Assembly (NCBI GenBank): GCA_905221605.1
Contig: CAJNDS010002101.1
Location: 455,595-519,594, forward strand
Direction: 5' to 3'
DNA length: 64,000 bases
Source: Symbiodinium natans
Lineage: Eukaryota > Sar > Dinophyceae > Suessiales > Symbiodiniaceae
Part shown: positions 57,084-64,000 of the stretch, piece by piece
How the letters are laid out: every line of letters begins with the position of its first letter
Position numbering within the stretch: the stretch's first letter is position 1
Notes under the pieces: generated by a model
Told to the model about the DNA's origin: nothing
Database searches by the model: none
What the model saw: only the letters and a program-made list of their open reading frames with translations
Translations under genes and position numbers: made by a program

Positions 57084-57150
57084 CCCTCTGCAGGCGCCGC
57101 TTGCTCGGCCTCTTTGGCTCCGCGAAGGGCTGTTCAACCTCAGACCGCCG
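57084..57150 (-). CDS. Candidate exon, basic
   Basis: The acceptor is GCCCTAG|C and the donor is GGG|GTTTGAGG. It reads R-R-S-E-V-E-Q-P-F-A-E-P-K-R-P-S-K-R-R-L. Confidence 0.55.
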
Positions 57151-57165
57151 CTAGGGCTTGGGGTT

Positions 57166-57345
57166 TTGGGGGTTTAGGGTTTAGGGTTTAGGGTTTAGGG
57201 TTTAGGGTTTAGGGTTTAGGGTTTAGGGTTTAGGGTTTAGGGTTTAGGGTTTAGGGGTCTATAAGGGTTTAGGGTTGAGGGTTTAGGGTTGAGGGTTTAG
57301 GGTTTAGGGTTGAGGGTTTAGGGTTTAGGGTTTAGGGTTTAGGAC
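57166..57345. repeat. TTTAGGG tract
   Basis: About 22 units, the second half mixed with TTGAGGG units. Confidence 0.94.
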
Positions 57346-57679
57346 TTTGAAAACCAGTTTTAGGGTCTCTATATATGGTCTCTCCAGGGTTTGTGAGGGT
57401 TAGGGGGTCAATATACGGCATTTATTTTAGGGTTTACAAGGTCTTTAGGGTCTTCCCATAGGGTTTTTGGGTTTATAGGGCTGATAGGGCTTTTATAAGG
57501 TTTGAGAGGGTGTGGGGTTTGGGGTTTCATTCACGCTGCTTTAGCAGCTTTTGGGTTTAGAGCTTGCTTTATCAGCTTGGTAGTCGGGCTTTGAAGCTTT
57601 TTGGCGGTTAGGGTTTCGGGTTTTTGAGAGTGTTTGAGGGTGGCTTTGGATCTTGGACATTTAGGGCCTAGGGCTTTAC

Positions 57680-57748
57680 ACATTCGGCAGATGAGGGCTT
57701 CAGGTGCTTTCGCTCAAGGGAGAACTCCACCGTACACCGCTGGTACAG
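57680..57748 (-). CDS. Candidate exon, 23 codons
   Basis: The acceptor is GATGCAG|CTG and the donor is TGT|GTAAAG. It reads L-Y-Q-R-C-T-V-E-F-S-L-E-R-K-H-L-K-P-S-S and then A-E-C. Phase 0. Confidence 0.6.
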
Positions 57749-57898
57749 CTGCATCTCGAGCATTGGGACTAACCTAATAGAAGTCAACATGGCATGGTTA
57801 TCTGCCAACACGTTGAAACAAGGTATTGAAGGTCCATATGCCCTAAACCTAAGCCCGAAACCCTTGCAGCCCCCAAAAGTCTCCGATAATCCGTACAC

Positions 57899-57950
57899 GC
57901 CCGGATTTTTCGACGAAGTGCACGAGCAAGCGTGCAGCGGCCAGTCTTTG
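57899..57950 (-). CDS. Candidate exon
   Basis: The acceptor is CGCGTCAG|CAA and the donor is GGGC|GTGTAC. It reads Q-R-L-A-A-A-R-L-L-V-H-F-V-E-K-S-G, amphipathic helix. Confidence 0.55.
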
Positions 57951-58226
57951 CTGACGCGGTGAGACGGAAAAACTTGTCCCAAACTGTAAGCCTAAACCCT
58001 AAACTAAACCCTAAACCCTAAGGGTTCCTAAGAATGACCCATAGGGTACTATTTGGGGTGTCTCCTTCTGGGTTCCTCAAAGGGCCTGGGTAACTAACCC
58101 CAAACTGCAAAACCCTGAAACCCTGAAACCCTAAACCTCAAACCCCTAAACCCTAAACCCTAGCCCTAAACCCTAAACCCTAAACCCTAAACCCTAATCC
58201 CTAAACCCTAATCCCTAACCTCTTAC

Positions 58227-58297
58227 GTGGTGGCATTGGCGCTGCAGCTGCTGGGGCAGAAGCTTGGCCTGTCTGATGCCAGACAGCCGCAACTTTC
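58227..58297 (-). CDS. Candidate exon with GTAAGA donor
   Basis: The acceptor is TGAGAAG|G and the donor is CAC|GTAAGAG. The most protein-like frame reads L-R-L-S-G-I-R-Q-A-K-L-L-P-Q-Q-L-Q-R-Q-C. Confidence 0.6.
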
Positions 58298-59495
58298 CTT
58301 CTCAGGGTAGGAGGCTTAGGGTTTAGGCTTTAGGGCTTTACGGGATTAGGGGTTTGGGGTTTTAGGGTTTGGGGCTTTAGGGTTTAGGGGTTTGGGGGCT
58401 TGGGGTTTAGGGCTTCGGGGGCGTAGGGGTTTTGGGGTTTAGGGGTTTAGGGGTGTGGGGCGTAGGGGTTTTTGGGGGGTGTAGGGGTTTAGGGGCTTAG
58501 GGTCCGGGCTCCAAATGCTTCAGAAAAACCCTCTACAGACGTACTTGCTGAGTTCATAGGATCCCCCCAAAAAAGGTGAACACTTTCAGTTCTAAAGGGG
58601 ATTATAGAATCCCAAAAAAAAAGTGTGAGAAGTGCACTCATGGCTGGCTTCGGAACCCCTCCGAAAAGTTTAACTTTTAGGGTTTAGGGTTTAGGGTTTA
58701 GGGTTTAGGCTCCACAAAAAAACAAAAAGTTAAACTCCTAAGAGCCAGCCAGAAGAAAGCCAAGCACGCATTCAGCTACTAAGACGACACCGGGGCTCTA
58801 GCCAGGGAAGACCGTCCAACCCTAAGATTCCCGAGCTTCCTCGAGGAAAGCCCGAAGGACCCCAATACCCTGGGAGCAGGGTTTAGGGTTTAGGTTTTAG
58901 GGCTTAGGGTTGTAGGGAACCAAAAAACAACCGCGTGGGTTCGGGCTTTGTCTAGGGGGTCAGAACCCAGACCCCTGAGAGGATTCAAAAAGCTTAGGGT
59001 TTGGGGTTTAAGGTTTACAGGGTTTAAGGTTGAGGGTAAGGATTCCTAAGAAAGACCAACTAGCTAGTAGTATAGGGGTGCGATTTGGGAGTTCTACTTT
59101 TGGGGATCCTCGCGGGAGGTTCTGCCAAGGAGGCCCTGTAGGTGGGTTGACTAAAGGCTCTTTTAGGCCTGACATCTTGGGTTTAGGGTTGAAAAGGGGC
59201 TAAGTAAATAATTTAATTCGCCTTTGGTGTTGTTAAAAAGAGTTTCGAGTATTCAGCACCGAAAACTTTGTGGGTAGAGGGCAGAACCCTAAACCCTAAA
59301 CCCTAAGCTCCCCCCCAAAAAAAGAACAAACCAGAACCCGAAAAAGCCCTCGACAAAGAAACGCTCTCTCCCAAACCCAAAACGCCCTAAGCCTCAACCC
59401 TACAGTAAACCCTAAACCCTAGCCCCCTGAACCCGAGATCCTAAACCCTAAATCCTAAACCCTAAATCCTAAACCCTAAATCCTAAACCCTAAAC
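58298..59495. other. Large intron interval
   Basis: It contains degenerate G-rich TTTAGGG at 58310-58505, the split palindrome at 58652-58760, unassigned sequence at 58765-59270 and CCCTAAA/CCTAAAT units at 59420-59495. Confidence 0.5.
58652..58760. mobile_element. Palindrome split by a TTTAGGG tract
   Basis: The left arm CCCCTCCGAAAAGTTTAACTTTT and right arm AAAAAGTTAAACTCCTAAGAG are inverted. Five TTTAGGG units lie at about 58676-58709. A related, uninterrupted element lies at about 47735-47820. Confidence 0.65.
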
Positions 59496-59565
59496 CTCAA
59501 AGCCAAGTTGCCGGGCAAAGCCACGCGAGTGGCCGGTAGAGAGCCGGGAATCCAGCGCACCAGTC
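59496..59565 (-). CDS. Candidate exon
   Basis: The acceptor is GTGTAG|GA and the donor is GAG|GTTTAGGG. It reads L-V-R-W-I-P-G-S-L-P-A-T-R-V-A-L-P-G-N-L. Confidence 0.65.
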
Positions 59566-60076
59566 CTACACGGTCATTTCTCAAAATCCTGGTCCCTTTG
59601 GGGCCACCCTGAACTCCCCAAAACACAAGACCCTAAACCCTAAACCCTAAACCCTAAACCCTAAACCGGACTTGAAGGAGGGACCCGTACAAGGAACCTT
59701 AGTAGGGGACTATATAAAAGGGGGAATGAGATTAAGGATCCCTTCTACGGGTCCCTCCTTATACCCTCAACAAACCCACGAGCCGCGACGACCCTAACGA
59801 AGGCCCCTGGACCTTAAACCTTAAACCTGATTCCTAACTACGTCCCAGAACACCCTACAGCCTGTGTAGGGTTTGTGGTTTAGGGTTTGAGGTTTAGGGT
59901 CTAAACCCGAACCCGAAATCCTCAACCAAACCGCAAGATCCCCAAACCCCACACAAAACCCCAAGAAAGCCTAAACCCTAAGCCCCAAGAAACCCTAAAC
60001 CCCAAACCCCAAGCCCAAAACCCCTAACCCTAAACCCTAAACCCTAAACCCCAAACCCTAGCCCTAAACCCTAAAC
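59566..60076. other. Intron interval
   Basis: A CCCTAAA tract at 59632-59668 and a CCCCAAA/CCCTAAA stretch at 59920-60076; unassigned sequence lies between. Confidence 0.4.
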
Positions 60077-60158
60077 CCCCTGAAACAAGCAGAGGCTCGC
60101 CGGAGCTGGAAATCTCCAGGCGCACCGCTGGGTCGCGGAACGCGGCGCAGCCCTGGAC
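60077..60158 (-). CDS. Candidate exon
   Basis: The acceptor is GGCGGCAG|GTC and the donor is GGG|GTTTAGGG. It reads V-Q-G-C-A-A-F-R-D-P-A-V-R-L-E-I-S-S-S-G. Confidence 0.68.
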
Positions 60159-60173
60159 CTGCCGCCGGTTCAG

Positions 60174-60298
60174 GGTTTAGGGTTTAGGGTTTAGGGTTTA
60201 GGGTTTAGGGTTTAGGGTTTAGGGTTTAGGGTTTAGGGTTTAGGGTTTAGGGCTTAGGGCTTAGGGCTTAGGGTTTAGGGTTTAGGGTTTAGGGTTCG
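60174..60298. repeat. TTTAGGG tract with CTTAGGG block
   Basis: About 17 units, including three CTTAGGG. Confidence 0.95.
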
Positions 60299-60395
60299 TT
60301 TGGGGTTTTGGGTTTAGGATTAGGGGTTTAGGGTTAAGGTGTTGAGGGTTTAAGGTTTTGGGTGTAGGGTTAAGGCGTTTGGGGTTTGAAAGGGC

Positions 60396-60480
60396 TCGGG
60401 ACTCGTTGTCGGCATCTTCAGAGAAATAGTTGGAGCCCAGCATGCGGCCCGACGAGACTCTGCACAGGCCTGCCCCAGAC
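60396..60480 (-). CDS. Candidate exon
   Basis: The acceptor is CGCTCAG|G and the donor GC lies at CCGA|GCCC. It reads G-L-C-R-V-S-S-G-R-M-L-G-S-N-Y-F-S-E-D-A. The open frame extends upstream (D-W-D-H-A-L-E-N-W-H-V), so the true start may be earlier. Confidence 0.5.
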
Positions 60481-60952
60481 CTGAGCGTGACATGCCAGTT
60501 CTCTAAAGCGTGGTCCCAATCGTGAGAGCTCGAACTACGGCGGCCCGTGGTACTCTAGAGGGAGCCTATCATATCACCCACCCAAACCTCTAAACCCCAA
60601 CACCCAAACCCTAAACCCTAAAAAAAGTGCACTCAGCTCTAGACCTCTGGCAACAGGTACTGCCTTGAACGGTGCAACCCTAAACCCTAAACCCTAAACC
60701 CTAAACCCTAAACCCTAAGCCCTAAGCCCTAAGCCCTAAGCCCTAAGCCCTAAGCCCTAAACCCTAAACCCTAAACCTGACCATGAGCCTTGCCACCAAA
60801 ACAGGGCCCTGAACTTAGGAGACCGAGCATCTGGGTAGTGCGCTCAACTAGGGTCCTGTTTTGGGCCCCTAAACCCTAAACCCTAAACCCTAAACCCTAA
60901 ACCATATATAATAGTGACACCCTTAAAGGACTCAATTTAAAGAACTGCTGGC

Positions 60953-61014
60953 CTTCATGGTCGACACGAAGTCCAGGATAGCCTCGGCGGGGTCATTTCG
61001 AAGGCGTACGGCCC
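60953..61014 (-). CDS. Candidate exon
   Basis: The acceptor is ACCCTTAG|GG and the donor GC lies at GAAG|GCCAG. It reads A-V-R-L-R-N-D-P-A-E-A-I-L-D-F-V-S-T-M-K. Confidence 0.6.
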
Positions 61015-61155
61015 CTAAGGGTCCATGTACCTAATAGGGTTTAGGGTTTAGGGTTTAGGGTTTAGGGTTTGGGCCTTAAAGTGCTTCCTTTTGAGGGACT
61101 TTGGGGCCCAAGTCTTTGATAATATGGTACAGAGTGTACTTGGACCTTTAGGCGG
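61013..61155. mobile_element. Palindrome split by a TTTAGGG tract
   Basis: This is the same element as 53908-54019 (AAGGGTCCATGTACCTAAT...GGGCC...GGTACAGAGTGTACTTGGACC). Five TTTAGGG units lie at about 61035-61070 in the left arm, close to the position used in the copy at 49409. Confidence 0.78.
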
Positions 61156-61327
61156 CAAACGCTACAGCAAAGTCCACAAATCCCCTAAAATAACCGACAA
61201 AGCCTATAGATACACAGACCTTCCAAAAATCTTTAAGCAAACCATATACCCAAAGTCATACTAAGGATCATAATTCTGAACTATGGGTTGTATTTAAGGA
61301 TTTCTGGAAGATCTGGATAGCCCTCTA

Positions 61328-61440
61328 CTAGGCTGCCCAGTAACCTAGGCTTAAAAAGGGTGCCCTTTTTTGCTTAAAGGGGTTTATAAGGGAACCTAAA
61401 CCCCCAAAAAAGGGAATAAGGGAACTACTGGGCATCCTAG
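61328..61440. mobile_element. Palindromic element family C, copy
   Basis: Ends CTAGGCTGCCCAGTAACC and CTACTGGGCATCCTAG, nearly matching the copy at 39067-39183. Confidence 0.78.
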
Positions 61441-61503
61441 TCTAAGCCCTCTGAGTTACAAACTCTGAAGCTGCTGAATCCAACCGCAGCCCCCCGCATG
61501 GTA

Positions 61504-61650
61504 CCCAGAGAGCCCGACTTACCTTCGAATTAAGGAATTAAGCCTTAGGGTTTAGGGTTTAGGTTTTAGGGTTTAGGGTTGAATCATATTGAGGATTTCC
61601 ATGTACTTTAAGGTCTATTCCTTAATTAAGGGGTGTTGTGCTCTCTGGAT
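61504..61650. mobile_element. Diverged family A palindrome split by a TTTAGGG tract
   Basis: CCCAGAGAGCCC...GAATTAAGGAATTAAGCC and AATCATATTGAGGATTTCC...GGTCTATTCCTTAATTAAGG are the two parts. About six TTTAGGG-type units lie at about 61546-61586, where CCTTAAATCATAT is expected. Confidence 0.7.
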
Positions 61651-61749
61651 ATGACTGCAGCTTCATGTCGAGCGTTTCGGGCCCTACGGCCCAAGCATGG
61701 TTTAGGGTTTAGGCTTAGGGTTTGGGGTTTAGGGTAAGAAGGTTGGGGG

Positions 61750-61920
61750 CTCTACTCCCCCTTTGGGACCTTAGCAAAAAGAAAACACTTACAGCATTCT
61801 CTTGGGTTTCGAGTACAAGGAAACATAACTCCTAAGGGGCTATGGGGAGAAAAAGACATATTTACAACATTGTTTTGGGTTTTAAATAAAAGAGACATAA
61901 TTCCTGAGGGGGCTATGGGG
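61750..61920. mobile_element. Palindromic element family E, copy 3
   Basis: CTCCCCCTTTGGGACCTTAGC and a related second unit, with GAGGGGGCTATGGGGAG ends. Confidence 0.5.
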
Positions 61921-62336
61921 AGCGTTTGGACGCCTGAGCCCTAAACGCTCAACTTGGGGGGGGGAAGGCGTCGGGTATAGGGGTCTCAGGGTTTTAGGGT
62001 TCTAGGGCTGCAGGGCTGTAGGGCTTTGGAGCTTCAGGGCTTTAGGGTTCAGGGATTTAGGGTTCAGGGATGCGGGGTCTGGGGAGTAGGGTTCAGGGCT
62101 GCGGGGTTTGGGGGTCAGGGTTCAGGGTTTTAGGGTTTGGGGTTTTAGGGTTGAAGGGTTTGGGGTTGTGTTTAGGGTTCAAAGGCTTGGGGCCCTAAAC
62201 CCCTTGACACAAGCCCTAAACCCTCAACACTAAACCTACTATGTAGGGTGAATTCATATGTGTTGTAGGGTTTATATGGCTCAAAGAGTTTGTAGGACTT
62301 GTAAGGCTGATGGGGTTTCCAAGGGGCCGAATAGAC

Positions 62337-62378
62337 CATAGACTCTGTAATGTCGGTGGAGAAGAAATCGCTCAGCGC
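62337..62378 (-). CDS. Candidate exon, 14 codons
   Basis: The acceptor is GGCGCAG|GCG and the donor is ATG|GTCTAT, phase 0. It reads A-L-S-D-F-F-S-T-D-I-T-E-S-M. Confidence 0.55.
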
Positions 62379-63060
62379 CTGCGCCGCGGGTTAACCCTTC
62401 TTTGAAGCCCTTAGGACCACATGAAGATCATACTTCATGGAGTTTTCACGGACACAATAATACTATAAAAAACCCATGCCTCATAACAACATACTAAATT
62501 TGGGCCCTCTATTGTTCACTGGCCCGTATCTTTTCTATCACTACTAAAAATTTGCAATCATAAAGGCTTAGTTTTTTTTTTTTTATTCTCTGGGTTCATC
62601 TTTGGAATCTCCGGAACATTAACATATGAAGCAGGGTTTGTTTTTCTTGTATCCCCAAGAGGACACCCAAATATGTACACTCACCAATTTTAGAAAGGGA
62701 CCTCATATACACTCACCAAGAACAGTCATATTAACCCTACGCCATATATCCTTGTAAGAATAGAATTATGTTCATCGGGAAATAGGATTATATATCCAGA
62801 AAACAGGAACTTCTACAATGCAAGCATTACCTTGCTTGGCTTTCTTATGATCTGCGTTTTCGTTATATAAAGACCTTAAAACCCTTAAACCCCTCAAAAC
62901 CCTTGAGTCCCTTAAAACCCCTTAAGGCCCTTAAAACCCTTCACAAAACCTTCAAAGCCCTTACAAAAAAAACTTAAACAGCCCTGAAAACCCTTAACAC
63001 CCTTACAACCCCTTCAGACCCCATAACACCCAACAAAAACCCAAACCCAAAACCCAAAAC
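62379..63060. other. Intron interval
   Basis: It contains a T homopolymer near 62571-62584, repeat family F copy 3 at 62628-62752, unassigned AT-rich sequence and an array-like CCCTTAAAA stretch at 62870-63060. Confidence 0.5.
62628..62752. mobile_element. Repeat family F, copy 3
   Basis: GCAGGGTTTGTTTTTCTTG, two ACACTCACC repeats and an inverted TATTAACCCTAC end. Confidence 0.65.
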
Positions 63061-63134
63061 CCTGTGGAAACTTCAAGCCGTGGGAGCAGCGGTTGCCTCT
63101 CCAACTCAATAGGAATTCCGGCCAGGGTGATTGA
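63061..63134 (-). CDS. Candidate exon
   Basis: The acceptor is TGATTGAG|TCA and the donor is AGG|GTTTTGGG. It reads S-I-T-L-A-G-I-P-I-E-L-E-R-Q-P-L-L-P-R-L. Confidence 0.55.
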
Positions 63135-63326
63135 CTCAATCAAGGGCGTGGTGGGGCAAGCAGGCAGGCGCACGCACACGCCCAGGCCAAGGAATACGTC
63201 CAAAAACCCGGACTACAAATCATAAACTGGAACAAACACCGACCGGTAATGACCGGACGGTGCAGATTCTCCAACTACCAACCTCGAGCCCCTCAAGGAA
63301 AAAACGCCGCTTTTCAGGGCCAGCGC

Positions 63327-63390
63327 CTGGGGATAAACGTCCCACGTGGCAGGCCAGGCGTCACCCACGTCTTGGTCATGGTCGCGGCAC
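63327..63390 (-). CDS. Candidate exon
   Basis: The acceptor is GCGCCCAG|G and the donor GC lies at CCAG|GCGC. It reads C-R-D-H-D-Q-D-V-G-D-A-W-P-A-T-W-D-V-Y-P. The frame stays open for about 37 more codons to a TAG (V-F-V-P-V-Y-D-L), so a longer exon or a gene end is possible. Confidence 0.55.
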
Positions 63391-63611
63391 CTGGGCGCGA
63401 AACTTGCAGGGTTTAGGGTTTAGGGTTTAGGGTTTAGGGTTATAGGGTTTAAGCCCTTAATTTGAGGAAGGGCTTGTGGTTTGGCGGTGTGGGGATCATG
63501 ACAAGGAGTATACCTAATTGGTACTAAGGATGAATCTTATGAATTCGGGTATATTCCGTAATTGAGAGGTATTGAAAGATACCCCTAAACCCTAAACCCT
63601 AAACCCTAAAC

Positions 63612-63698
63612 CCATCTGGGGGTCCTGAGTCTGAGTCGAGGTGTATCCTCAAGAGAGAAAGGCATGCGGGCTCTCCGGGCCAGGGGGGCTCCCACGTG
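63612..63698 (-). CDS. Candidate exon, most upstream in the window
   Basis: The acceptor is CATAGAG|CAC and the donor is TGG|GTTTAGGG. It reads H-V-G-A-P-L-A-R-R-A-R-M-P-F-S-L-E-D-T-P; a second frame is also open. Confidence 0.45.
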
Positions 63699-64000
63699 CT
63701 CTATGGTTTAGGGTTTAGGGTTTCGGGTTTAGGGTTTAGGGCTCTGACTAGGAATGCCCAGATCTTCCGAAACCACTGAGTTAAGGAAGATGCACTTTTT
63801 CACAATGTTTAGGGTTTAGGGCTTAGGGCTTAGGGTTTAGGACCTTCCCAAAAAAGCCCCTTTAGTTAAGGAATGTACCCCTTTTTTTCACAATATAGAT
63901 CCTAGTAATTGGGGCATATTCCTGAATCAAGGAATATACCCTTGTTCACTCATTCAGATACTCAGTCGAATGACTGTAAAAACCTGAAGGCTTGGGAGTT
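63699..64000. other. Right-end interval
   Basis: It contains TTTAGGG tracts at 63703-63742 and 63805-63842. The second lies within a diverged palindrome (GATCTTCCGAAACC...ACCTTCCCAAAAAAGCCCC). No exon was recognised. Confidence 0.45.

Larger units (their letters stand above)
1747..63842. repeat. Interspersed TTTAGGG/CCCTAAA telomere-type tracts
   Basis: Well over one hundred tracts of the plant/dinoflagellate-type telomere heptamer occur, from 2 to about 30 units, in both orientations. The recurring order on the plus strand is CCCTAAA tract, GC-rich island, TTTAGGG tract. Variants (CCCTAAG, CCCTGAA, CCCCTAAA, CCCTAAAA, GGGTTGAG, GGGGTTA) form local homogeneous blocks. The alternating polarity and unique spacers rule out a true telomere. 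Confidence 0.95.

Noticed and set aside
52490-63698. Cyclic-nucleotide-binding domains upstream of the kinase, as in PKG
   Set aside because: No F-G-E-x-A-L or R-x-A-x-V type motif was seen in any upstream exon frame.
1747-63842. A chromosome end or subtelomere
   Set aside because: Tracts change orientation dozens of times and unique coding-like islands separate them. A telomere would be one-directional and terminal.
1-64000. tRNA or rRNA genes
   Set aside because: No tRNA T-loop/anticodon arrangement or conserved rRNA core sequence was noticed by eye. A covariance-model scan would be decisive.

Overview
The window looks like nuclear DNA of a peridinin-containing dinoflagellate. The left end (minus strand, 181-1579) holds a two-domain peridinin-chlorophyll a-binding protein (PCP) gene, a family known only from peridinin dinoflagellates. 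Its two introns read as GA-AG and GC-AG, donor types known from dinoflagellates. The other roughly 62 kb is packed with short tracts of the TTTAGGG/CCCTAAA telomere-type repeat and its variants, plus many short palindromic elements. This is not a chromosome end, because tract orientation flips dozens of times and unique sequence lies between the tracts.

The key to the layout is that GC-rich islands of about 25-130 bp repeatedly sit with CCCTAAA tracts on their left and TTTAGGG tracts on their right. Read on the minus strand, these islands behave as exons: an AG acceptor (usually AG|G), an open frame, then a donor. The donor is often the first GT of a GTTTAGGG unit, and otherwise GTAAG-like, GC or GA. 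Introns on the transcript therefore commonly begin with GUUUAGGG repeats and end with CCCUAAA repeats, which are complementary. I list about 90 candidate exons between 1.8 and 63.7 kb, all on the minus strand, the same strand as PCP.

The strongest support is at 38.1-51.6 kb. Successive exons, joined mostly by matching phase, rebuild an AGC-family (PKA/PKG-like) protein kinase in order: Gly-rich loop, VAIK lysine, helix-C glutamate, hinge, catalytic loop, DFG, T-C-G-T-P-D-Y activation segment, DWW-G, the FPS and RLP C-lobe segments, and an NFD-type C-tail. The catalytic loop reads L-R-S-L-K-P-E-D instead of Y-R-D-L-K-P-E-N, so it may be a pseudokinase. Upstream exons (52.3-63.7 kb) include one clear transmembrane segment. 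Downstream exons (1.8-37 kb) encode low-complexity, acidic/Ser-rich, Pro-Thr-repeat and helical pieces that I cannot assign. Whether all this is one giant gene or a head-to-tail row of genes cannot be settled here; frames outside the kinase are provisional.

Introns also carry several palindromic families (called A-G here), a nested TIR element, degenerate reverse-transcriptase and RNase H-like fragments, homopolymer and microsatellite tracts, and telomere-type tracts lying inside otherwise recognisable palindromes. No rRNA, tRNA or CRISPR array was seen.
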